Assembly: GCF_005930355.1 (NCBI RefSeq)
Contig: NZ_VDBO01000001.1
Span: 407,339 to 471,338 of the forward strand
Length of the DNA: 64,000 nt
Origin: Paenibacillus sinopodophylli
GTDB lineage: Bacteria; Bacillota; Bacilli; Paenibacillales; Paenibacillaceae
Direction of reading: 5' to 3'
Shown here in pieces: positions 53,045-60,773 of the stretch (position 1 is the stretch's first letter; every line of letters begins with the position of its first letter). The notes under the pieces were generated by a model. It did not search any database, was not told where the DNA came from, and was given only the letters and a program-made list of their open reading frames with translations. The position numbers and the translations under genes are program-made.

Positions 53045-54693
53045 ATTATTTGCAGACCCTGGTTGCTTTTAGTGGAGCGCCGGGGCTTTTTCTTATTCGA
53101 ATTATTCATGTATTCAAAAGGATTGTCGGCAACTGGTACGGACACTTCGAAAGGTATCCCCGCCATATTCCCCTGTAATACGAAACTCTTTTCAGACAGA
53201 ACACCGCTGGCGAAAAGAGTACCTACCATTTCCATTTTCTCATGTTCCGTTAATAAGACGTCAAACCGTTCTGCGATAGCCAGGTACTGGTAGACCGTCT
53301 GGTAGTTAAACTGGTTAGCGGCGATTGCTGACTTCTTTGCTTCTAGCTGCCGCTTCTTGTTTTGGTGTAAATCTCGTTCATTTTCTAGGGCTTCTTTCTT
53401 GCTATTTAGAACATCTTTAGAAAATCCCCCGTCCAGGTATAAATCTAGTAGGTTATCTATTTTTCCCTGGGCAGCTTGCAGGAGTTTATTTGTAGCATCA
53501 ATTTCCGTAGAAAGTTGGTGTACGTCGTTTTGACCGTATTCGAACTGAATGTAACGTCTAGCCGTTTCTTCGCTTTTTAGAATGGCCTTTAAGGCGGCCA
53601 CAAAATTATACTCTATACGGATAGCATTTATGGACATCCCGCAATTCGGGGAATATGTTTCTCTATATTCACGACCATGCTTGAAATAATAATGTATCGA
53701 ATATTCCGTACTACCACTTTGTTTAAGGGCCAGCTTTTTACCGCAGTCTTCGCAAGTAGTATATATGTTACGCAAAATATGCGGGAAAGATGGAGCGCGA
53801 CGCTGATACTTTTCTTTCCGCTTCGTTTGAATCTTGAACCAGGTTTCTTCACTTCGCAGCACCGGGAAAACATTTTCAACGGAAATTGTTTCGCCATTAC
53901 TGAATGTCTTTTCCATGACGCCATGATATAGCTTGGCCGTCAGCCGTTGCCTGATGTGCTGGGAATCCCACTCTTTACCGCTGGGCGTTTTTGTGACCGC
54001 AGAGAGCCGTATAGCTATATTCGTATCACTTAGGCCTTCTTCGCCTATATATAATTCGTCAATGAATGGTATTATCCAAGACCACTTATCATTAATGCTG
54101 TAACTACCTGTATTTTTGTCGTAATGATATTCCCAGGGGGGTTTGCCCCAGCCTTTACCTTCCCGTGTACGTTGCCGCTTACCGCGCATCATGCGTTTAA
54201 CTATTTTCTTCTTTTCCCTGCGAGCAAATAAGTTTTTAAGGTCGGCAAAAAATTCGTCGTCTTCATCTGCAAGGTCTGTAATCTTACCCGGTTCTGCTAT
54301 TTTCACACTGTTTTCGCGTAGCTGACTTTTTAAGTATTCCCAGCTTACGGTATCTAGGCGCGAAACCCTATCCTGGTCAATACAAAGAACTATGTCGCCT
54401 TTATCTTCGTCTACGTCGTCCAATAGTTGAGTAAGCCCTGCTTTGTCCAACTTTCCCCCAGAATCAACATCCCTATAGATTCCAACAATTGCCCAACTCA
54501 TACTTTCAGCATAGGAAACTAATTCCTGTATTTGGCCCTTCAAGGAGAAACGGTGTTCCTGCATTTTTGTGGATACCCGGATATAAATAAACACGCGAAG
54601 TTCTGTACCCGCCGGAACTTGCTTGTAATAATAGACGGCCTTCTGGTTGCTGAAATAGTCGGCAATCTGCTGAATCTCGGCTACGGATTGCAT
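53014..54693 (-). CDS. Large serine recombinase (integrase)
   Basis: 559 residues. After a 30-residue extension the resolvase domain has the catalytic Ser41 in FIYIRVSTKMQ and a conserved Arg region in CIDQDRVSRLDT. The recombinase domain (~180–290, KGWGKPPWEYHYD, HIRQRLTAKLYHGVM) and a zinc ribbon (Cys314, Cys317, Cys351) follow, then a coiled coil (~390–450) needed for att-site pairing. It inserts the element site-specifically into the host helicase gene without host factors. The gene ends at the junction and reads inward-to-outward, the usual integrase placement. No excision factor was recognised. Confidence 0.93.
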   Translation of the reverse strand: MQSVAEIQQIADYFSNQKAVYYYKQVPAGTELRVFIYIRVSTKMQEHRFSLKGQIQELVSYAESMSWAIVGIYRDVDSGGKLDKAGLTQLLDDVDEDKGDIVLCIDQDRVSRLDTVSWEYLKSQLRENSVKIAEPGKITDLADEDDEFFADLKNLFARREKKKIVKRMMRGKRQRTREGKGWGKPPWEYHYDKNTGSYSINDKWSWIIPFIDELYIGEEGLSDTNIAIRLSAVTKTPSGKEWDSQHIRQRLTAKLYHGVMEKTFSNGETISVENVFPVLRSEETWFKIQTKRKEKYQRRAPSFPHILRNIYTTCEDCGKKLALKQSGSTEYSIHYYFKHGREYRETYSPNCGMSINAIRIEYNFVAALKAILKSEETARRYIQFEYGQNDVHQLSTEIDATNKLLQAAQGKIDNLLDLYLDGGFSKDVLNSKKEALENERDLHQNKKRQLEAKKSAIAANQFNYQTVYQYLAIAERFDVLLTEHEKMEMVGTLFASGVLSEKSFVLQGNMAGIPFEVSVPVADNPFEYMNNSNKKKPRRSTKSNQGLQIITKDTILNIE

Positions 54694-54705
54694 AAGCCTT
54701 CCCCC

Positions 54706-55518
54706 TTAATACCTTCTGTTTGGGTCAAACAAGACTTGTATAACCTTTCCGCATACGCGGGCGCTTTCACTTTCGACCAGGATAGGATCATATTTAGGGT
54801 TATCAGCAATTAGTAAGACTTTTCCTTCTACGTGCTTAACTCTTTTTAGAGTAGCGTTTTCGCCGTCAACATTAATAACAGCAATTTCGCCGTCTGCTAC
54901 TTCTTGCTGGATACGTACTAATACTTTGTCACCATTGTAAATGCGGGAACCAGTCATACTATCGCCCTTAACGATTAAGGAAAAAATTTCACCCTCTGCG
55001 GCCCCGAAGGTATCCGCTACATATTCCCATTCAATAATGTTTTCATTTGCGAAAATTGGAAGGCCCGCAGCGATATTGCCTAGTAACGGAACACGAATGA
55101 AGTTCCCTACAGTCTTAGCACCCATTTTCTCCAAATCTAATAAGTTTTTATATTCAGCTTCGGCTTCTTTTACTAGGTAGTTTGCTTTTTCTAACTCGAT
55201 GTTTGCCTGGTTTAAATCTGTTTCAGCTTTTTTGTAGTCACTGTCTAACCCTTTTAATACTGCGAGTCTATCTAACTTTTCTTTTAAGTCAGAAGTAAGC
55301 AGCCCAACAGCATCTAACAAATCTGCGTATGTCACATCGTTATGCGCTGCGTCAGCGATCTTCTTTATAGTCTTTGCTTCTGGAGCGTTCTCATTTTTAC
55401 AGTTCATGAGGTTGGATATATATGACCCTGATACGCTAGCTTGTCGTGCAAACTCATTAAGCGATCTATTACCCTGGGCTAATTTAAGTAGTGCGGAAAA
55501 TTTGGCTTTGTTAAACAT
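54706..55518 (-). CDS. Phage CI/LexA-like cleavable repressor
   Basis: 270 residues. The N-terminal helix-turn-helix (SLNEFARQASVSGSYISNLM) is followed by a predicted coiled coil (~75–130). The S24 protease domain has the scissile Ala151-Gly152 in NIAAGLPI, Ser187 in VKGDSMTG and Lys225 in ATLKRVK. It should keep the element silent and cleave itself when RecA is activated, linking induction to SOS. The coiled coil between the domains is longer than in typical CI. RBS AAAGGAG lies before ATG 55518. The integrase gene follows 12 bases downstream. Confidence 0.92.
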   Translation of the reverse strand: MFNKAKFSALLKLAQGNRSLNEFARQASVSGSYISNLMNCKNENAPEAKTIKKIADAAHNDVTYADLLDAVGLLTSDLKEKLDRLAVLKGLDSDYKKAETDLNQANIELEKANYLVKEAEAEYKNLLDLEKMGAKTVGNFIRVPLLGNIAAGLPIFANENIIEWEYVADTFGAAEGEIFSLIVKGDSMTGSRIYNGDKVLVRIQQEVADGEIAVINVDGENATLKRVKHVEGKVLLIADNPKYDPILVESESARVCGKVIQVLFDPNRRY

Positions 55519-55556
55519 AATGTTTGTTTGCTCCTTTAAGTTTTTTTCATTTGCCT

Positions 55557-55586
55557 AGTATACCCCAAAGTGTTCTCTGTAGGCAA
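55557..55586 (-). promoter_or_regulatory. Repressor promoter
   Basis: On the minus strand TTGCCT, 18-base spacer, TATACT, about 40 bases before the repressor start. Confidence 0.7.
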
Positions 55587-55623
55587 CATCTTTATAATTT
55601 ATTAAATATTTTGTCGAAATGTG

Positions 55624-55653
55624 TTGACTGTAGATAACGATTGCGGTTATAGT
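55624..55653 (+). promoter_or_regulatory. Rightward early promoter
   Basis: TTGACT, 18-base spacer, TATAGT. The spacer contains TAGATAACGATT, one of several related operator half-sites. Confidence 0.75.
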
Positions 55654-55710
55654 GTGGGAACACAGAAATCGTTATCTGTAGATAATGATAGTGAGAAGGA
55701 GGTGTTATCT
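55627..55710. promoter_or_regulatory. Operator cluster of the genetic switch
   Basis: Motif TGTAGATAACGAT or its complement occurs repeatedly: at 55629–55641 in the promoter, as a near-perfect palindrome ATCGTTATCT-GT-AGATAATGAT at 55669–55690, and as TGTTATCTGT at 55703–55712 at the start codon of the first early gene. Spacing is suited to cooperative repressor binding. Confidence 0.7.
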
Positions 55711-55926
55711 GTGGAGATTAATAAAGACCGAATTCAGCAGCTGCTAGTCGAAGTAGCCGACGGAAAAGGCCGTAAGCTAGCTAGAATTTTAGGTGTACAG
55801 CCGTCGCATTTGCATAAAGTATTGAACACTGAAAGTAAAGCAGGCCCCGTAATGCTAGGCAAACTGCATACTTATTGTGAAGAAAACAGCTTACCGTTCG
55901 ACGAATTTATCGTAAAAAAACCGTAA
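55711..55926 (+). CDS. Cro-like helix-turn-helix protein
   Basis: 71 residues from GTG 55711, six bases after AAGGAGGTG; the longer frame would start inside the promoter. A helix-turn-helix is visible in RKLARILGVQPSHLHKVLNT, with flanking helices. It is the first gene of the rightward operon, divergent from the repressor, the position of Cro in lambdoid switches. An operator half-site overlaps its start. It probably controls the switch; not a recognised family. Confidence 0.7.
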   Translation: MEINKDRIQQLLVEVADGKGRKLARILGVQPSHLHKVLNTESKAGPVMLGKLHTYCEENSLPFDEFIVKKP

Positions 55927-55935
55927 GGAAAGGCA

Positions 55936-56142
55936 GTGTTAAAAATGCACAAAGCAAACGACGGTTTCCCGATTAATGTCGATTTAGTGCATAAAATGGC
56001 TTACTTACCTGTTAAGCTGGCCGAATTGGCCGAAACGAACCCTACTGACGCGCTAGAATTGTTAAAAGCTTGGGGAAAAGGCACGAAGCCTATAACGCAC
56101 TTATGGAACGACGCTTTACAACTTATAGCCGCAGCCAGCTAA
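55936..56142 (+). CDS. Hypothetical small phage protein
   Basis: 68 residues from GTG 55936 after AAGGAAAGG, or 65 from ATG 55945. A single helical domain is seen (DLVHKMAYLPVKLAELAET, ALELLKAWGKG). I do not recognise the family. Ten bases after the Cro-like gene; part of the early operon. Confidence 0.55.
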   Translation: MLKMHKANDGFPINVDLVHKMAYLPVKLAELAETNPTDALELLKAWGKGTKPITHLWNDALQLIAAAS

Positions 56143-56174
56143 TAGAGGAAAGCTTGAGAGGGGGTGAAAACGAA

Positions 56175-56363
56175 ATGGACAACCGAATGAGTCGGCTACA
56201 GGCGGCGCAACTGCAAGACGTAGCCGAAATGAAGGCAATACTCGAAGCAGCAGCGGGAGGTAAAGACGCTGCGGGGGCCTGCGAAGCGGTATTAGGTAAA
56301 AGCTTCAAGTTAAGCGGCGTAGTCGCTACGGGAATTGAAAGGGGCGAAGCGGTATGTATGTAA
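56175..56363 (+). CDS. Hypothetical small phage protein
   Basis: 62 residues from ATG 56175, with GAGAGGGGGTG upstream; longer in-frame starts overlap the preceding gene and lack a site. Mostly helical (MSRLQAAQLQDVAEMKAILE) with AAAGGKDAAGACEAVLG and a final Cys. Family not recognised. An 85-base gap with a CCCTACTTCGGGG mini-hairpin follows before the split SbcC gene. Confidence 0.5.
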   Translation: MDNRMSRLQAAQLQDVAEMKAILEAAAGGKDAAGACEAVLGKSFKLSGVVATGIERGEAVCM

Positions 56364-56448
56364 GATTAGTACGAAGTCCCCTACTTCGGGGTCGGGTAGC
56401 AATTAAGAATTACCTGGCACAACTGCTGGTACAGGGGGCGTGCAAGTA

Positions 56449-57888
56449 ATGGCAAAAATCAAAAGCGTAAGGGTATGGGGCTTCCAATCATGGGTAGCAG
56501 CCAAGTACGACCTGGTAGCAGGCTTGAACGTATTTACAGGGCCTTCGGGGGCAGGGAAGACAGCCGGAACGATCCGGGCGCTTCGATGGCTTGCGAAAGG
56601 CGAACCTTCGGGTGACGACTTCCTTCACACGGTTTACGAAGCAGACGGCGTAACGATTAAGCGCCAAGCAGAAGAAGCTGGGGTAGAAGTCGAACTGGAT
56701 AACGGCGTCACGATTACGAAGATCCGCAAGAAAGGTAAAACGAAATACTGGGTAAAACCGCTGTACGATGAACCGTTTGAAAAGGCCGAAGTACCCGCAG
56801 CAGTAAAAGAAGCCTTGGGAATTAAAACAAGCAGTTTCGGGGACTACGAGGTAGATTTACACTTCGCTTTTCAGCTGGCCGCGCCATTCCTTATATCAGA
56901 ACCTGGAAGCGCAGGGGCGAAAGTGCTGGGTAAGCTGGCCGGGACGGAAGCAGTAGACGGCGCTATAAAATCCACGGCGAAGGATACATACGCAGCCAGG
57001 AACGAAAAGCAGACCGCCGACAAAGAATACGAAAGAAAAGTCGAACAGCTTAAAGCGTTTGAAGGCTTAGACGAAATTAAGCGGCAACTGGACGCCTGCG
57101 AATGGCTGATGGGGGAACTCGACAAAGCGCTGAACAAAAAGGGGAATCTTGAACAACTTACCACGGCTTGGGAATTGACCGCAGCTTCAATACAGCAGGC
57201 AATAAACAAGCTGGACAAGCTGGCGAATATCCCAGAACTGGAAGAAGACCTGGTAGAAATAGAAAAAGCCCAGCAACGGTATGACCGCTTACTGGACTTA
57301 TACGAACAATTGGGTAAGGCTACCGCCACAGTAGAAATTCTTACCCAGCGTCTTAAAGACTTGGCAGGACTTGACGCCTGTGAATGGCTGCTATCAGAAG
57401 CAGAAACCGCAGAAAGTCGCCGGGCCAGCCTTAGTTATCTTAACGAACAGTATAACAAATACGAAGCCGATGTAAATAGGGCGACGGAAATCATTACCAG
57501 CACCCAAGACCTGGACGTAGCCTTAAATACGCTGGAAAGCGTAGAACTTAGCTTCGGCAGGATTACCGACATGCGGCAACTGCTAAGAGTATACGATACC
57601 GCGACAGCAAGCGTAAGCCGCTACCAGGGCTTAATGGACAGCCTTATAGGGATAACAGAAGCCGAAAACCTGGTAAGTAGTACAGAAGCGAACCTGGTAC
57701 GCCTGGCGAAGCTTCGAGAACTTTATAACCTTTATAAAATAAAAACGCAGACACTAGACAGCGCAGCGGCAGCAGAAACGCGCGCAGCGAATGAACTGGC
57801 GGCAGCTGATAAAGAACTGGCCGAAGCCTGGGCGGCGACTGGCGGCATTTGCCCGCTATGCGAACAGGCCGTAGCCCATACCCACTAA
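56449..57888 (+). CDS. SbcC/Rad50-like ATPase, N-terminal half with zinc hook
   Basis: 479 residues from ATG 56449, ten bases after AGGGGG. KSVRVWGFQSWVAAKYDLVA and the Walker A GLNVFTGPSGAGKTAGTIRA are the N-terminal ATPase lobe of an SMC/Rad50-type protein. A ~290-residue helical, coiled-coil-rich arm follows. It includes a duplicated LDACEWL(M/L) motif at Asp215 and Asp309. The chain ends just after GICPLCEQAV, a C-x-x-C zinc hook (Cys468, Cys471), with a stop eight residues later. Walker B and signature are absent; they are encoded by the gene at 58140. With the SbcD-like nuclease it should process DNA ends. The split at the hook is unusual. Confidence 0.8.
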   Translation: MAKIKSVRVWGFQSWVAAKYDLVAGLNVFTGPSGAGKTAGTIRALRWLAKGEPSGDDFLHTVYEADGVTIKRQAEEAGVEVELDNGVTITKIRKKGKTKYWVKPLYDEPFEKAEVPAAVKEALGIKTSSFGDYEVDLHFAFQLAAPFLISEPGSAGAKVLGKLAGTEAVDGAIKSTAKDTYAARNEKQTADKEYERKVEQLKAFEGLDEIKRQLDACEWLMGELDKALNKKGNLEQLTTAWELTAASIQQAINKLDKLANIPELEEDLVEIEKAQQRYDRLLDLYEQLGKATATVEILTQRLKDLAGLDACEWLLSEAETAESRRASLSYLNEQYNKYEADVNRATEIITSTQDLDVALNTLESVELSFGRITDMRQLLRVYDTATASVSRYQGLMDSLIGITEAENLVSSTEANLVRLAKLRELYNLYKIKTQTLDSAAAAETRAANELAAADKELAEAWAATGGICPLCEQAVAHTH

Positions 57889-57913
57889 AACAGAATCGAA
57901 GGGACGTATATAA

Positions 57914-58147
57914 ATGGACGCTAAACAACGTATTGACCTTGCAAAAGTAAGAATTCAAAAGGCTAAAACAGCCGAAACAATCGCTAAAACCGAAAAAGCC
58001 GCAGCGGAACGCCAGCAGGGCGAAGTAACGGAAAAAATGGCTGAACTGAACGTAACCCCGGAAACGGCCCAGGCCGAAATTGCAGCCCTGGAAAGTCAAA
58101 TTGACGCCGAATTAACGAAAGTCGAAGGCCTAATACCGAATGTATAG
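57914..58147 (+). CDS. Small coiled-coil protein between the SbcC halves
   Basis: 77 residues from ATG 57914 after GAAGGGA. Entirely helical and charged (RIDLAKVRIQKAKTAETIAK, ESQIDAELTKVEGL), with no Cys. In position it corresponds to the return arm of the SbcC coiled coil between the hook and the C-terminal ATPase lobe, but it is a separate chain in another frame. It overlaps the next gene by eight bases. It may pair with the N-half arm or act independently. Confidence 0.6.
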   Translation: MDAKQRIDLAKVRIQKAKTAETIAKTEKAAAERQQGEVTEKMAELNVTPETAQAEIAALESQIDAELTKVEGLIPNV

Positions 58148-58781
58148 GCTACAAGCTGCCAAGACCAGCATTAAGACCCAGCGCGATAAACTGGCGGCTA
58201 AAATCGGCCAGCGCGACCTAATCACAATTGACCGCGACCAGGCGCAGCTGCGGAGCCTGGAAGCCGTCAATAAGCTAGGACAGTATGACCTGGTACAAAT
58301 CCTTCTGCAAAAGACAAGTGACTATGCCCGGCAGCAAGCTAAGGGCCGCATTGAAGACATAGTTACGCAACTGCTACTGGTAGTCTTCCCTGGTAACGAC
58401 TTCGTTTTTGAAATTGTACTGGACGTCAAGGGATCGCAGCCAGTTGCTGAGTACTGGCTTACTCGAAACGGCGTAAAAACCCAGTTAAAGCCGCCTGATT
58501 ACGATAATGGCGGCGGGTATGTAGATGTAATAACCCTGGGCCTTCGCCTGGGGATAGCGGAACTGGAAGAAATACAGGGGCCGCTGCTAATGGACGAAGT
58601 AGGCAAGCACGTAAGCGCCGAATATTCGCCGAACGTCGCCTACTTCTTGAAGCAGTACAGCGAACAGCTGGGACGTCAAATCATTCTTATCACGCACAAT
58701 GAAGCGCTGGCTGCCGTAGCAGACAAGGGCCTACGGGTAACGCTTAACAGCCGGGAAGAATCCGAAGTAAAAGCAATTTAA
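58140..58781 (+). CDS. SbcC/Rad50-like ATPase, C-terminal half
   Basis: 213 residues from ATG 58140, overlapping the previous stop. A ~60-residue coiled coil leads to DLVQILLQKTSDYARQQAKG, then VITLGLRLGIAELEEIQGP, the Walker B LLMDEVGKHVS (Asp152, Glu153) and the switch His in IILITHNEAL. This is the C-terminal ATPase lobe of an SMC/Rad50-type protein. At the signature position DNGGGYVDVI stands in place of LSGGE. It needs the N-half encoded at 56449 to form a complete ATP site, so the two should assemble in trans. Confidence 0.78.
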   Translation: MYRLQAAKTSIKTQRDKLAAKIGQRDLITIDRDQAQLRSLEAVNKLGQYDLVQILLQKTSDYARQQAKGRIEDIVTQLLLVVFPGNDFVFEIVLDVKGSQPVAEYWLTRNGVKTQLKPPDYDNGGGYVDVITLGLRLGIAELEEIQGPLLMDEVGKHVSAEYSPNVAYFLKQYSEQLGRQIILITHNEALAAVADKGLRVTLNSREESEVKAI

Positions 58782-58808
58782 ATCAACCAATAAGGGAGAA
58801 TGAAAAAT

Positions 58809-59219
58809 ATGTGTATTAAATGTGTTGTTAGAGCGTTGGGCGAAGTTATCGGCGAAAGCCAAGGCCCGAACGAAATTAGCGTAGGTTTAGTAAGCCCGCA
58901 GTTGCGCGAAGACTTCCTGGCGCACAAGAAAGCCGAAGCGCTGGCCGACCTGGACATTCAGCAGCTAGTACTTAATGGCCGTCGTTCTTCCATCCTGGGC
59001 GCTACCGAAGAAGAACTGGCAGAGAAGCAGGAAGCTATTGACAATCAGACCGAAGCCAACAAAGCGAAATTCGAAACCGATCATACGGCCCTATGGAATC
59101 GTGTACACGAAGAACTTCCCGAACTAGACCACGCACGTAATTACTCTATCGACGCCGAAACTGGGGAAGTAACAACCCGCAGACGTCGGAGCGACGAAGG
59201 GGATACTCCAAATGTTTAA
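58809..59219 (+). CDS. Hypothetical phage protein with N-terminal Cys pair
   Basis: 136 residues from ATG 58809, suitably spaced from GGGAG; an ATG at 58800 is too close to the site. It starts MCIKCVVRAL (C-x-x-C), then helical segments rich in Ala and Glu (LRE-DFLAHKKAEALADLDI, EEELAEKQEAIDNQTEANKA) and a basic tail (TTRRRRSD). Not recognised. It lies between the split SbcC genes and the SbcD-like gene and could be part of the same complex. Confidence 0.6.
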   Translation: MCIKCVVRALGEVIGESQGPNEISVGLVSPQLREDFLAHKKAEALADLDIQQLVLNGRRSSILGATEEELAEKQEAIDNQTEANKAKFETDHTALWNRVHEELPELDHARNYSIDAETGEVTTRRRRSDEGDTPNV

Positions 59220-59352
59220 TAGCATTTCGGAAATTGTTGCCCAGTTAAAATCCTGCGGCTATCAATGCCAAGCCGGGCCGTTGGAAAACAATGAAGCGTT
59301 TATTGCACTTGAAGAATTAGCACGCCAGGAAGAAGGCCCGCCACATGACTAA
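59212..59352 (+). CDS. Hypothetical 46-residue phage protein
   Basis: ATG 59212 follows AAGGGGA by eight bases and the frame runs 46 codons (MFNSISEIVAQLKSCGYQCQ, ending EEGPPHD) to TAA 59352. It overlaps the previous gene by eight bases and the next by eight bases, the same pattern as other junctions in this operon, which argues it is real. Two Cys (C-G-Y-Q-C). Family unknown. Confidence 0.6.
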   Translation: MFNSISEIVAQLKSCGYQCQAGPLENNEAFIALEELARQEEGPPHD

Positions 59353-60331
59353 ATTCCTATATTTTGGCGATCCGCATATACGGGGAACGAACCCCCGGAA
59401 CCGTACGGACAGTTACCCGGAAGCCTGGAAGGCGAAGCTGCGGGAAATATGGGCGCTAGGGAAGCTTCACCAGGTAGACGCCTTCTTACAGCCGGGCGAT
59501 ACATTTGACCTTCCCGACGTAGCGAACAGCGTCCTTAATGACGCTGCCGACGTCTTTAGCGAAGCCCCGGCCCCGATTTACACGACTGCGGGGAATCATG
59601 ATATACCAGGCTACAACGTCGCAGCCTTCGGAAATACCAGCCTTCGACTGCTGGAAAGGATCGTACCGCAGTTGCGCGTAGTGAATGACCCAGCGAAAGC
59701 CGTATTATTCGGCCCAGGGGCCATACCCGAAGTCGCCTTAACCTTTACGCCGTACAGCGGGAATATTGACCGCGACGGCTACGGATACAGCCCGGAAAAC
59801 GAACCAGTAGGCGACGCTTACCGCTTGCATATCGCGCATGGCATGTTAATAGATCATACGCCGCCTTTCGACCGATTTACCCTTGTGCAAGAAGTAAAGA
59901 CAACCGCGCAAATGGTATTTACCGGGCATGACCATACGGGGTACGGAATCTACCGCAGGGGTGATGGTGTTATATTCTGTAACCCCGGCAGCCTTACCCG
60001 ATTGTCTGCGAGTCAAGGCGAAATAAGCCGTACGATTCAGGCAGCCCTAATTACTATTGAAGGCGGTCAGGGAAATATTGAACTGTTGCCGCTGCAAAGT
60101 GCGAAGCCCGGCGAAGAAGTTTTAGACCGTAGTCGAATCGAGAAAGACCAGCAGCGCCAGTACGCTATGGAAAACTTTGCAGCCTTAATTCAAACCGCAG
60201 GCGGCGAACGGGTACGGCTGGACATTAACCAAATCATAGAAGCGGTAGCGGAAAAAGAAGGGGTAGCCCCGGAAGTCGTACGGCTTGCCCTGGAAAAAAT
60301 CGAAGCGGCCCGCATGGCCGAAGGGAGATAA
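59345..60331 (+). CDS. SbcD/Mre11-like metallophosphoesterase
   Basis: 328 residues. The calcineurin-type metal site is complete: FGDPHIRG (Asp9, His11), QPGDTFDLPD, TAGNHDIPG, HIAHGML and FTGHDHTGYG. It lies downstream of the split SbcC-like ATPase, so it is the nuclease partner expected to trim DNA ends or hairpins during element replication or recombination. It is shorter than cellular SbcD and lacks a long capping domain. The C-terminal ~60 residues are helical and may bind the SbcC coiled-coil base. Confidence 0.88.
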   Translation: MTKFLYFGDPHIRGTNPRNRTDSYPEAWKAKLREIWALGKLHQVDAFLQPGDTFDLPDVANSVLNDAADVFSEAPAPIYTTAGNHDIPGYNVAAFGNTSLRLLERIVPQLRVVNDPAKAVLFGPGAIPEVALTFTPYSGNIDRDGYGYSPENEPVGDAYRLHIAHGMLIDHTPPFDRFTLVQEVKTTAQMVFTGHDHTGYGIYRRGDGVIFCNPGSLTRLSASQGEISRTIQAALITIEGGQGNIELLPLQSAKPGEEVLDRSRIEKDQQRQYAMENFAALIQTAGGERVRLDINQIIEAVAEKEGVAPEVVRLALEKIEAARMAEGR

Positions 60332-60337
60332 GAAGCT

Positions 60338-60538
60338 TTGAAACAATCGACTTTTACAGGCAAAGAAATCTACCAGCGTATTAAGAAGCTGGACGTAGAA
60401 TACCAGGAAATAGACCAGGCGCTGGGCGAGATAGAAGAAGGTACGTTGCCCCATAAATTACTAAAGCAAGCGCTGGAAGAAAAGCGGCAAGAACTGGCTA
60501 AAGCCGAACGGCAAGAATGGGCAGAACCAATTGAGTAA
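60338..60538 (+). CDS. Hypothetical small coiled-coil phage protein
   Basis: 66 residues from TTG 60338, six bases after GGGAGA. One long charged helix (IYQRIKKLDVEYQEIDQALG, HKLLKQALEEKRQELAKAER) suggests a coiled coil. Not recognised. It overlaps the next gene by eight bases. Confidence 0.6.
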   Translation: MKQSTFTGKEIYQRIKKLDVEYQEIDQALGEIEEGTLPHKLLKQALEEKRQELAKAERQEWAEPIE

Positions 60539-60773
60539 CGGCCAGGAAATGGTAGGCTGCGGGAACTGCGGCCACGCGGAACCCATGACGAAGGAACTGG
60601 CCGAAGTAAGCTTCAAATGGCTGGATACCTGGACGACGAAGACCAGCTGCCAGGCCTGCGGCAGTTACGTAATTATGCGAACTTGGGCCGTTAACGCCTA
60701 CGGTTTACCGATAGGCGGCGAAATGTTAGTAGTAAAGACTTCTTTACATTCGAAGGGAGATAGAACGAAATGA
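60531..60773 (+). CDS. Small zinc-ribbon phage protein
   Basis: 80 residues from TTG 60531 inside the end of the previous gene. Two Cys pairs, CGNCGH and CQACGS, about 30 residues apart form a likely zinc ribbon. A conserved-looking Trp pair lies between (FKWLDTWTTK). It could bind DNA or a protein partner. It overlaps the next gene by four bases. Confidence 0.6.
   Translation: MSNGQEMVGCGNCGHAEPMTKELAEVSFKWLDTWTTKTSCQACGSYVIMRTWAVNAYGLPIGGEMLVVKTSLHSKGDRTK

Noticed and set aside
53009..53293. Plus-strand frame starting at the helicase stop, as a rejoined C-terminus
   Set aside because: It is antisense to the integrase C-terminus and shows no DUF1998 or Cys features.
56449..58781. Split SbcC explained as a simple frameshift error
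   Set aside because: Two separate frame changes, two intergenic or overlapping starts with ribosome binding sites, and termination exactly after the hook make a single error unlikely, though not impossible.
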